5,069 nucleotides of DNA, taken from assembly GCA_016926595.1 (NCBI GenBank), contig JAFGOG010000573.1, positions 1-5,069 of the forward strand, given 5' to 3'. Numbering within the stretch: position 1 is the stretch's first letter; every line of letters starts with the position of its first letter. Of this stretch, positions 1-5,069 are shown piece after piece. This DNA is from Anaerolineae bacterium. GTDB lineage: Bacteria > Chloroflexota > Anaerolineae > JAAYZQ01. A program made the translations under genes and the position numbers. Below the pieces are notes generated by a model. That model searched no databases. It was not told where the DNA came from and worked only from the letters and a program-made list of their open reading frames with translations.

Positions 1-664
1 CCGACAGCACGGGCCGGCTCAAGACATATAGGTGCCGCGGCACGTCCAACCCCGTCCACACCGGTCCAAAGAGGCGGAAATCGACGCTGTGCGGATTGGG
101 CAGGGTCACCACAAACCGTCCGCCCGGCTTTAAGAGCTGAGCCACGCGCACCAGGTAAGCGGCCGGATCGTGCAGGTGCTCCAGGACGTCCCACATAGTC
201 ACCAGGTCAAAGCTGTGCTCCTGGTAAGGCGCTTCGAGCAGATGCCCTCCAAAGACATCCAATCCATTCTGGCGGGCCAGCGCCGCCGCCTCGGGGCTGA
301 TGTCCAGTCCGAAAACCTGCCAGCCCCGTTCCTGCATCCCGAGCAAGAAATCCCCGCTGCCACAGCCGATGTCCAGCAGCCGCCCCGGCTCCAGGCCGTG
401 GCTTGCGATGCGGCGCTTTTTGGCAATAGCCAGCCGGTAGCCGACGCCACCGCCGGCGCGCTCCTGGCGAACAAAAGGCTCATAGTCAGCCGGGTAGTAG
501 CGGGCCATTTCGGCCAGGCTGGGGCGGGGGTTCAGGTAGATCAGCCCGCAGCGGCGGCAGCGCACCCAGTAAAACGTTTCCTCTCCGCCGAGCAGCCGAT
601 CCCGGCCGGCGAAAAGGGGTGCGCTGTCGTCCAGGCCGCACAGGTTGCAGGCCACATGTTCCAT
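1..664 (-). CDS. Class I SAM-dependent methyltransferase with N-terminal zinc-ribbon-like motif (partial, C-terminus off the left edge)
   Basis: Reading from ATG at 664 gives 221 residues without a stop, so the gene continues past base 1. Residues 6-39 carry two Cys pairs (C6-x2-C9 and C36-x2-C39), a likely zinc ribbon seen in many methyltransferases of surface-sugar clusters. The Rossmann core follows: motif I LLDIGCGSGD at 96-105, the acidic ribose-binding residue D121 in VFGLD, and the post-core stretch FDLVTMWDVLEHLHDP at 152-167. LLKPGG at 177-182 and the PRHLYVLS segment near 213-220 are typical of this family. It probably methylates a sugar, lipid carrier or glycan end; the substrate cannot be read from sequence. 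The start lies 4 bp after the stop of the upstream glycosyltransferase, so the two are probably one transcript. No Shine-Dalgarno sits at normal spacing; AGGGGAG 14 nt upstream is the best candidate. Family assignment is firm, substrate unknown. Confidence 0.9.
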   Translation of the reverse strand, partial: MEHVACNLCGLDDSAPLFAGRDRLLGGEETFYWVRCRRCGLIYLNPRPSLAEMARYYPADYEPFVRQERAGGGVGYRLAIAKKRRIASHGLEPGRLLDIGCGSGDFLLGMQERGWQVFGLDISPEAAALARQNGLDVFGGHLLEAPYQEHSFDLVTMWDVLEHLHDPAAYLVRVAQLLKPGGRFVVTLPNPHSVDFRLFGPVWTGLDVPRHLYVLSRPVLS

Positions 665-668
665 CGGG

Positions 669-1601
669 CTATTCGCGACTCCCCTGGCGAGGATCTCCGT
701 GGCCCAGACCGGCCCGGACACCGGCCAGGTAGGGACGCACAAAGACCAGGTTTCCCCGCGCCAGCTCGCGGAGGACCGCCCAGGCGACAAAAAGAGCCAG
801 CGACAGGCGAGGCGGGCGGCCGTGGCGCATATAGAACGGGACGATATTCTTGCCCAGGTTGAACGCCTTGGTCCCTGAGCCGCGCTGGCTGCGGGCATCC
901 TTGTGCCACATCCTGGCCGTGGGCACGTACCAGATCTCCCATCCTGCCTTGGTCACGCGGGCGCAATAGTCGTAATCTTCGTGATAGATCGGCCAGTAGA
1001 TCGGGTCAAATCCGCCCACGGTGTCCAGCACCTCACGCCGGATCAGCAGGGCGCAGCCGGTGGCATACTCCACCTGGCGCAGCAGGTCGTAGCGCGGGCC
1101 ATCCCGCTTGCGCAGGCCGATCATCTTGACCCGGGGGGGAAACAAGACCCATCTCGCGCCGGCCGACCAGACAAGCGTCGGATCGTCGTAATAGTAGATC
1201 TTGGGCGTCAGCAATCCGGCCTGGGGCCTGCCCTCGGCCGCTCGAACCAATTCCCTTAATAGCGATTTGTCAAGAATCGTATCGTTATTGACAAAAAAGA
1301 CGTAATCGGCTTTCTGCCGCCGGGCATGTTCGAGCCCGACATTTGCGCCGCCGGCAAAGCCCAGGTTCTGCCCGTTGGCAATGAACTCGATCCGGGTCGG
1401 TTCCTCGCCGTAAGCCTGTTGGATTGCCTGATCGGAACCGTCGGTTGACCCATTGTCGACCACCAGCACCCGGAAATTGGGATAATCCAGCTCGTAGATG
1501 GAGTGCAGGCAGGCCAGTGTATTGGGCGCGTCGTTCCAGTTCAGGAGCATGACGTAAACCAGGGGGAGGTTCTTTGTTTCACCTGGAGTAACGTTTGCCA
1601 T
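669..1601 (-). CDS. Glycosyltransferase family 2, rhamnosyltransferase-like
   Basis: Complete 310-residue protein with a GT-A fold signature. It has a beta strand then VVDNGSTDGS at 47-56 (nucleotide-binding Asp49), NLGFAGGANVG at 79-89, and FVNNDT at 103-108, which fills the DXD metal-binding position. YATGCALLIRR at 179-189 and GGFDPIYW at 196-203 precede the acceptor/catalytic block HEDYDYCARVTKAGW at 207-221 and a conserved-type His at 233. This order matches the WbbL-like subgroup of GT2, which adds a sugar (often rhamnose) from an NDP-sugar to a growing lipid-linked glycan at the cytoplasmic membrane face. A hydrophobic stretch at 266-280 may contact the membrane. ATG at 1601 is preceded by AGGGG with a 6-nt spacer, overlapping the stop of the upstream radical SAM gene 9 bp away. 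The last residues, GDPRQGS, come from a dispersed repeat (680-700), so the natural C-terminus may have been altered. Donor sugar is not determinable. Confidence 0.93.
   Translation of the reverse strand: MANVTPGETKNLPLVYVMLLNWNDAPNTLACLHSIYELDYPNFRVLVVDNGSTDGSDQAIQQAYGEEPTRIEFIANGQNLGFAGGANVGLEHARRQKADYVFFVNNDTILDKSLLRELVRAAEGRPQAGLLTPKIYYYDDPTLVWSAGARWVLFPPRVKMIGLRKRDGPRYDLLRQVEYATGCALLIRREVLDTVGGFDPIYWPIYHEDYDYCARVTKAGWEIWYVPTARMWHKDARSQRGSGTKAFNLGKNIVPFYMRHGRPPRLSLALFVAWAVLRELARGNLVFVRPYLAGVRAGLGHGDPRQGSRE
680..700 (-). repeat. Dispersed hairpin repeat, copy D (one mismatch)
   Basis: This 21-bp copy differs from the other three at one base (A instead of G at 690 on the plus strand). The core at 680-693 can fold as a 5-bp stem with a 4-nt loop, and the mismatch still allows a G-U pair in the minus-strand RNA. 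It encodes residues HGDPRQGS at the end of the GT2 protein, the same GDPRQG peptide that one copy gives inside the radical SAM protein. Its purine run AGGGGA is also the closest Shine-Dalgarno-like sequence to the methyltransferase start at 664. Confidence 0.8.
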
Positions 1602-1610
1602 CCCAATCCC

Positions 1611-3122
1611 CTACATATTCCCGCGTAGGATCTCGATGGTGCGGAGAGGGTTCCTCAGCCCTGCCCGCAGATAGTAGCCCTTGCGCTGCCAAAAGGTCTG
1701 GCGGAGATGGTGCCATCGCCACTGCCGCAGGGCGCGTCGCAGCGCCGCTTCCAGCTTTTCCGGGGGCAGCGCCTCGGTGCGCAGCACAGCTCGATCCGCG
1801 CCGTCAAAGTCCTCCCAGCTTTTGGCTACCAGCATCCCGCTTGCCTCGGCCATGTCATAGTAGGTCGTGCCGGGATAGGGCGTGGCGATGGAAAACTGGA
1901 CCGAATCGGCGTTCATATCTGAGGCAAAATCGATGGTTTGCTGGATCGTTTCTTCCGTCTCGCCGGGCAGGCCCAGCGTAAAGGTCAGGTGAACCTTTGC
2001 CCCCAGGTCTTGGGTGATGCGTACCGTTTCCTTCACCTGCTTCAGATCCAGGCTCTTGTCGGCGGCGTCGACCAGTTCCTGCACCCCCGACTCGACGCCG
2101 TACTTGATGGCGTACAGCCCGGCCCCGGCCATCGCTTCGAGCATCTCCCGGTCGGCGGTGTCGGCCCGGGCCATAGCCGTCCACGGTAGGCCGAGGTTGC
2201 GCTGTTTTATCTCGCTGCACAGCTTGAGGATGCGCGGTTTGCCAATGTCAAAGGTATCGTCGTCGAACGACACAGAACAGAGGTTGTAGCGCTGCACCGT
2301 CTGTTCCATTTCGTCCGCCACGTCTACCGGATCGCGCGCCCGGTAGGCCTGGCCGCCGTACATCACCTTGGGCCACACGCAAAAGATGCAGCGGAAGGGG
2401 CAGCCCCGGCTGGCCCACATCTGCAGACCGGGCATCGGCAGCCCGGCAAAGTTGTCCCGGTAGCGGTGCATCGGCAGCAGGTGGCGAGCCGGCCAGGGCA
2501 GGTCGTCGATCTTTTGTATCAGCGGGCGCCTGGGGTTGAGCCGCACCTGGCCGTCGGCGTCACGCCAGGCCAGCCCAAGCACCTCGTGTAGGGGCGAGGT
2601 GACCTCGCCCCTCCCCTGGCGGGGATCTCCGTCCCCTCCCCTGGCGGGGATCTCCGTCAGGCAGGCCGCCAGGTGGCGCAGAGTGTACTCGTACTCGCCC
2701 ACCAGGACGAAATCCACGACCGGCGCCATTTCCAGTGTCTGGACCGGCAGGGCAGAAACGTGTGGGCCGCACAAGGCCAGCCTGGCCGTGGGCGCCTGGC
2801 GCCTGATCTCCTGGCTCAATGCCAGGTCGGAATAGATCGACGGGGTAGAGGTTTCCAGCAGCACCAGATCGGGCCCCAGATCGGCAATCGCCTGCACAAA
2901 GGGCCCGGCCTCCATACCCTCGGCGATGGCGTCGACCAAACGCACCTCGACGCCGGCCTGCTCCAGCACCGCAGCCGCGTAGGCCAGGAAGAATGGAAAG
3001 GGAACGTAGGGCGGGATCTTGCTCCCCTTACCTGCTGCCATGGTAAAGGCCCAGCGAGCGCCAGCCCTTACCCCCAACCGCTCGCCCTTCCGCCACGGCG
3101 GGTTGGCCAAAAAAACCTTCAC
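1611..3122 (-). CDS. B12-binding-domain radical SAM protein (class B type)
   Basis: Complete 503-residue protein. Residues 1-150 look like a cobalamin-binding Rossmann domain: MKVFLANPPW, FPFFLAYAAAVLEQAG at 42-57, CGPHVSALP at 118-126 and VGEYEYTL at 141-148. No DXHXXG motif is visible, as in many members of this group. The radical SAM barrel holds the 4Fe-4S cysteines C241, C245 and C248 (CPFRCIFC), then FDDDTF at 286-291, YGVESG at 341-346, LGLPGET at 383-389 and TPYPGT at 414-419. A basic, aromatic C-terminal tail (460-495) is typical. Such enzymes often methylate unactivated carbons or do other radical chemistry; the substrate here is unknown, but the neighbours suggest a glycan, lipid carrier or attached group. 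Start is GTG at 3122, chosen for the AAGGAG at 6-nt spacing and the NPPW motif right after it. Residues about 156-178 are repeat-encoded and look like an insertion between the two domains. A promoter lies about 95 bp upstream. Confidence 0.93.
   Translation of the reverse strand: MKVFLANPPWRKGERLGVRAGARWAFTMAAGKGSKIPPYVPFPFFLAYAAAVLEQAGVEVRLVDAIAEGMEAGPFVQAIADLGPDLVLLETSTPSIYSDLALSQEIRRQAPTARLALCGPHVSALPVQTLEMAPVVDFVLVGEYEYTLRHLAACLTEIPARGGDGDPRQGRGEVTSPLHEVLGLAWRDADGQVRLNPRRPLIQKIDDLPWPARHLLPMHRYRDNFAGLPMPGLQMWASRGCPFRCIFCVWPKVMYGGQAYRARDPVDVADEMEQTVQRYNLCSVSFDDDTFDIGKPRILKLCSEIKQRNLGLPWTAMARADTADREMLEAMAGAGLYAIKYGVESGVQELVDAADKSLDLKQVKETVRITQDLGAKVHLTFTLGLPGETEETIQQTIDFASDMNADSVQFSIATPYPGTTYYDMAEASGMLVAKSWEDFDGADRAVLRTEALPPEKLEAALRRALRQWRWHHLRQTFWQRKGYYLRAGLRNPLRTIEILRGNM
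2590..2612. repeat. 23-bp near-perfect palindrome inside the radical SAM gene
   Basis: AGGGGCGAGGT (2590-2600) and ACCTCGCCCCT (2602-2612) are exact reverse complements separated by one base. It directly abuts and slightly overlaps the 25-bp tandem repeats at 2608-2657. In the gene it encodes part of RGEVTSPL (about residues 171-178), in the linker between the B12-binding and radical SAM domains. Such a long perfect palindrome is unlikely to be needed for the protein and looks like a separate inserted element or part of a compound one. Confidence 0.8.
2608..2632 (-). repeat. 25-bp tandem repeat, copy A of the dispersed hairpin repeat
   Basis: First of two exact 25-bp units in direct tandem. 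The 14-bp core TCCCCTGGCGGGGA at 2612-2625 can form a 5-bp stem with a 4-nt loop. The minus-strand reading in the radical SAM gene is DGDPRQGR. Because 25 is not a multiple of three, the neighbouring unit is read in another frame. Confidence 0.9.
2633..2657 (-). repeat. 25-bp tandem repeat, copy B of the dispersed hairpin repeat
   Basis: Second exact 25-bp unit, identical to 2608-2632 and with no spacer between them. The core hairpin is at 2637-2650. The minus-strand reading in the radical SAM gene is TEIPARGG, a different frame from copy A, and the gene stays open through both. Confidence 0.9.
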
Positions 3123-3128
3123 CGGTCA

Positions 3129-3134
3129 CTCCTT
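3129..3134 (-). promoter_or_regulatory. Ribosome binding site fixing a GTG start for the radical SAM gene
   Basis: AAGGAG on the minus strand, 6 nt before GTG at 3122. Good match and spacing support the GTG start, which puts the family-typical MKVFLANPPW at the very N-terminus. Confidence 0.8.
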
Positions 3135-3141
3135 GATAGAT

Positions 3142-3205
3142 CGCGCCAGGCATGCTGCCGCCTTTCCCCTGGCGGGGATCTCCGTTGATGACGCCGCCTG
3201 GCGCG
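3142..3205 (-). repeat. 10-bp perfect inverted repeat enclosing a dispersed-repeat copy in the 5' leader
   Basis: CGCGCCAGGC (3142-3151) and GCCTGGCGCG (3196-3205) are exact reverse complements around a 44-base interior. The interior contains copy C of the dispersed repeat with its own small hairpin at 3165-3178, so the transcript could fold as an outer stem with a nested hairpin. It starts almost at the predicted transcription start and ends 7 nt before the AAGGAG of the radical SAM gene, so it fills most of the leader. It has no U-run, so it is not a standard terminator. It may be a regulatory or stabilising leader structure, or a small inserted element with terminal inverted repeats. Confidence 0.7.
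3165..3185 (-). repeat. Dispersed hairpin repeat, copy C (intergenic)
   Basis: Identical over 21 bp to 2612-2632 and 2637-2657, in the same orientation. It is the only copy outside a coding region, lying in the 5' leader of the radical SAM gene inside the 3142-3205 inverted repeat. The core hairpin is at 3165-3178. Confidence 0.88.
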
Positions 3206-3215
3206 TTGGGGCCAG

Positions 3216-3244
3216 ATTATACCCCATTTCCCCCTGCCTGGCAA
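3216..3244 (-). promoter_or_regulatory. Sigma-70-type promoter for the radical SAM / GT2 / methyltransferase unit
   Basis: On the minus strand, TTGCCA (3239-3244, five of six to the -35 consensus) is followed after exactly 17 bp by TATAAT (3216-3221, perfect -10 consensus). Transcription would begin near 3207-3209, giving a leader of about 85 nt before GTG at 3122. The position in the only real intergenic gap supports function. No operator is recognisable. Confidence 0.75.
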
Positions 3245-3279
3245 AAGCCGGTTTTCATTTCAGCGCCCGCCCGCCGCTT

Positions 3280-3304
3280 ATCCCGTTCTGCTGTGCTGCG
3301 GGAT
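3280..3304 (-). terminator. Weak hairpin after the GT4 gene (possible terminator)
   Basis: ATCCCG (3280-3285) and CGGGAT (3299-3304) form a 6-bp stem with a 13-nt loop, starting 6 bp past the stop of the glycosyltransferase. There is no U-tract downstream on the minus strand, so it is at best a weak terminator or a 3'-end stabilising hairpin. The two halves of the cluster may still be transcribed together. Confidence 0.25.
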
Positions 3305-3309
3305 TGCCA

Positions 3310-4524
3310 TCATGAGCCCCTTTCGTACAGCCGTATGGCCACGTCAATCAGGCTGTCCCAATAGTACTGTTCCCGGTGGATCAGTGCTGCCTGTCGCATG
3401 TCACGCGCCAGGTCGGGGTTGTCCAGGACCCGGGCCAACCCGTCGGCCAGCGCTTGGGCATCGCCAGGTGCGACCAGCACGCCCGCCCGCCCATCGGCCA
3501 GCATCTCGCGGCGGTCGCCCACGTCGCCGGTGACCACCGGCGTCCCCACCGCCAGGCTCTCGGTGATCTTCATCGGCGCCCGGGCGCGGGACACCAGGTC
3601 ATCGCGCACCGGGTCGACCGTTACGTCGGCCAGGGCGAGGTAAGCTGGGACCTCGGCGGCCGGAACCCAGCCGGTGAACCGGACCGCCTTACCCAGGCCG
3701 AGCGCCGCAGCCTGCCGGGAAAGACGGTCATAATCCTCGCCGCCGCCTACCACCAGCAATACCAGGTGGGGATGGCGAGCCGCCAATTGGGCAAACCCGT
3801 CGAGCAGCAGGTCCACGGCGTGGCCGGTCAGGCTCAGGGTGCCGACATAGGCGGCAACCTGCTGGCCCTCCACTTCCCAGCGGCGGCGCAGGTGATCGAT
3901 CAGGGCGGCCGCCGGCATGGCGAACCGGTCCCGGTCTATGCCATTAGGCAGGTAAGCGATCCGCTCTCCAGCCACCCCCCGGCTGATGTAGCGGTCCTGG
4001 GTAAAGCGCGTATTGACGGTCAGGCCGGCTGAAAACCGAGGCAGGCCATCCTCAAACAGGACGACCGCCCGGCGCAGCCACTTGTTGGGAAAACGGTTGC
4101 TTTCGGCCTCGTAATCGTCACAATCCAGATACAGGCGCCGGCGCCGGAGCCAGGGACCGCCCAACAGCCCGGCCATGCCATTGATCGGCTGGGGCTTGCC
4201 CAGGTGGATCAGGTCACAGTCCAGTTGGACGGCCCGTTTCGCCATACGCCAGGTTGACGCCAACGCCACGCGGATCAAGGCCGGGGGCGAGTAGTAGAAT
4301 TTGCGGTCGCCCACTTTGCGGACGTGCATCTGTCCGACATACTCGACCCGCACCCCCTCCTCTTCCAGGGTACGGCGCGTCGTCGGTTTCAGGTCGTGGT
4401 GCAGCGCCAGCAACGTAACTTCGTGCCCTCGCTGGACCAACGCCTTGGCCATCGGCAGGTAGCGCAGGCCGGGTGGGCTTTCCAGGCTGGCGGTGATCAG
4501 CAGCGTGATCCTCAGCTTGCCCAC
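3310..4524 (-). CDS. Glycosyltransferase family 4-like protein (GT-B fold)
   Basis: Complete 404-residue protein with the two Rossmann-like halves of a GT-B enzyme. The N-terminal acceptor half begins LRITLLITASLESPPGLRY (4-22), with AKALVQRGHEVTLLAL at 26-41. LPNGID at 192-197 is the usual hinge region. The donor half has YVGTLSLTGHAVDLLLDGF at 226-244, VVGGGED at 258-264, FTGWVP at 283-288 and the nucleotide-sugar region PMKITESLAVGTPVVTGD at 317-334. E322 matches the second Glu of the E-x7-E pair; the first position (314) is Ala, a variation seen in some GT4 subgroups. It should transfer a sugar from an NDP-sugar to a lipid-linked or glycan acceptor in the cytoplasm; sugar and acceptor are unknown. 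GTG at 4524 is preceded by AAGGAGGT with a 9-nt spacer. It overlaps the upstream glycosyltransferase by 13 bp, pointing to translational coupling. Confidence 0.92.
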   Translation of the reverse strand: MGKLRITLLITASLESPPGLRYLPMAKALVQRGHEVTLLALHHDLKPTTRRTLEEEGVRVEYVGQMHVRKVGDRKFYYSPPALIRVALASTWRMAKRAVQLDCDLIHLGKPQPINGMAGLLGGPWLRRRRLYLDCDDYEAESNRFPNKWLRRAVVLFEDGLPRFSAGLTVNTRFTQDRYISRGVAGERIAYLPNGIDRDRFAMPAAALIDHLRRRWEVEGQQVAAYVGTLSLTGHAVDLLLDGFAQLAARHPHLVLLVVGGGEDYDRLSRQAAALGLGKAVRFTGWVPAAEVPAYLALADVTVDPVRDDLVSRARAPMKITESLAVGTPVVTGDVGDRREMLADGRAGVLVAPGDAQALADGLARVLDNPDLARDMRQAALIHREQYYWDSLIDVAIRLYERGS

Positions 4525-5069
4525 GAGTCGACTACCTCCTTCAAGTGGAAAGCCATCTGGGCGCCTATCTTCTCCAGGGAAAAACGACTCTGAAACAGCT
4601 CATAGCCCTCAACGGACAGCCGCTCCCGGAGCGCCGGATCGCGCTTGAGGGTCAGGATCGCTTCGGCCAGGGCGGCCGGATCGCCGCGAGGCGCCAGGTA
4701 GGCGTGGCGCCCGTGGGCCAGCGCGGCCCGCACCGTCGGCGAGTCGCCGGTCACAACCGGTCGGCGCATCGCCAGCCCTTCGTAGATCTTGTTCTGCACG
4801 GTCCGCAGGCTCTGCTCCGTCTGGCCAAAGGCCCCCAGGCACAGGTCGGCGGCTGCCGCGCGGCGGGGCAGCTCCTCCTTGTCCACCCAATCCACAAACT
4901 CGACGTTCCACGCCTCCAACTCCCGGGCCAGCGCTTCCGCCTGCTGGCGCTCAGGCCCCGTCCCGATCAGCTCGATCCGCACGTCCGGCTCGCCTTTGAG
5001 CAATGCCGCCGCCCGCACGATCTGGTCTACGCCGTGATTGCGGATAAAGGTGCCATAGTACAGGGCCCG
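4512..5069 (-). CDS. Glycosyltransferase family 4-like protein, C-terminal donor domain (partial, N-terminus off the right edge)
   Basis: The frame is open to the edge of the window, giving 185 residues. An internal GTG at 5018 could be mistaken for the start, but the 17 codons before it (ALYYGTFIRNHGVDQI) are typical GT4 sequence, so the gene clearly begins outside. Visible parts are the donor-domain opening YYGTF at 4-8, IELIGTGPE at 32-40, VEFVDWVDKEELP at 56-68, the ADLCLGAFG segment at 74-82, and VQNKIYEGLAMRRPVVTGDSP at 91-111. E97 corresponds to the second Glu of E-x7-E and the first is replaced. It likely transfers a sugar from an NDP-sugar in glycan assembly. It ends with TGA inside the start region of the next GT4 gene. 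The two share the local PVVTGD pattern but otherwise differ, so they are related family members rather than a recent duplication. Confidence 0.9.
   Translation of the reverse strand, partial: RALYYGTFIRNHGVDQIVRAAALLKGEPDVRIELIGTGPERQQAEALARELEAWNVEFVDWVDKEELPRRAAAADLCLGAFGQTEQSLRTVQNKIYEGLAMRRPVVTGDSPTVRAALAHGRHAYLAPRGDPAALAEAILTLKRDPALRERLSVEGYELFQSRFSLEKIGAQMAFHLKEVVDSWAS
4534..4541 (-). promoter_or_regulatory. Strong ribosome binding site for the overlapping GT4 gene
   Basis: AAGGAGGT on the minus strand, a full match to the anti-Shine-Dalgarno core, lies 9 nt before GTG at 4524 and inside the end of the upstream glycosyltransferase gene. It decides the GTG start and the 13-bp overlap. 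Confidence 0.85.

Noticed and set aside
170..862. Long plus-strand open frame opposite the methyltransferase and the GT2 C-terminus
   Set aside because: It is antisense to two well-supported genes with clear motifs, has no recognisable domain, and such shadow frames are common in GC-rich DNA.
541..966. Minus-strand 141-codon frame spanning the GT2-methyltransferase junction
   Set aside because: It overlaps both real genes in another frame and its composition (Pro, Arg, Ala rich, no motifs) is that of a shadow frame.
2608..2657. Two identical 25-bp units as a minimal CRISPR array
   Set aside because: The units are in direct tandem with no spacer, lie inside an intact coding frame, and no cas genes are nearby.
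2772..2784. GGCCAG-C-CTGGCC small palindrome in the radical SAM gene
   Set aside because: Short arms of six GC-rich bases are expected by chance here and no second copy with its flanks was seen.
3065..3122. RKGERLGVRAGARW near the radical SAM N-terminus as another repeat-derived insertion
   Set aside because: No second copy of this DNA is present in the window, and a PPW...GVRAGSRW-like start is, as far as I recall, native to related B12-binding radical SAM proteins.
3122..3209. Cobalamin riboswitch in the leader of the B12-type radical SAM gene
   Set aside because: The leader is only about 85 nt, too short for a typical cobalamin riboswitch, and no B12-box-like sequence was recognised.
3280..3304. 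Firm rho-independent terminator between the two halves of the cluster
   Set aside because: The stem is only 6 bp with a 13-nt loop and no U-run follows, so it is listed only as a weak hairpin.
3376..4032. Plus-strand open frame of 218 codons opposite the GT4 gene
   Set aside because: The opposite strand carries a complete GT4 with ordered motifs; this frame shows no domain and no convincing ribosome site.

Overview
The window is GC-rich and densely packed, with every supported gene on the minus strand. It reads as part of a bacterial cell-surface or extracellular polysaccharide cluster. In transcription order (high to low coordinate) it holds: the C-terminal part of a GT4-type glycosyltransferase (cut by the right edge), a complete GT4-type glycosyltransferase, a 187-bp gap with a good sigma-70-type promoter, a complete B12-binding-domain radical SAM protein, a complete GT2 glycosyltransferase, and the N-terminal 221 residues of a class I SAM-dependent methyltransferase with a zinc-ribbon-like N-terminus (cut by the left edge).

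The first two genes overlap by 13 bp and are probably co-translated. The last three are separated by only 9 and 4 bp and probably form a second transcription unit, started from the promoter at about 3216-3244. Together they suggest sequential sugar transfer onto a lipid- or protein-linked glycan, plus methylation and a radical-chemistry step of unknown substrate. The organism cannot be named from this window. Base composition, gene content and short GC-rich repeats inside coding sequence would fit a Chloroflexota-like or other environmental bacterium, but that is a weak inference.

The least ordinary feature is a short repeat that can form a hairpin (core TCCCC-TGGC-GGGGA followed by TCTCCGT on the plus strand). 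It occurs four times in about 2.5 kb, always in the same orientation. One copy forms the C-terminus of the GT2 gene. Two perfect 25-bp tandem copies lie inside the radical SAM gene, read in two different frames and next to a separate 23-bp palindrome. One copy sits in the radical SAM 5' leader, enclosed by a perfect 10-bp inverted repeat. This looks like a small mobile or expanding palindromic element that tolerates insertion in genes, comparable in style to protein-coding palindromic repeats known elsewhere. I see no CRISPR array, tRNA, rRNA, transposase or phage gene.
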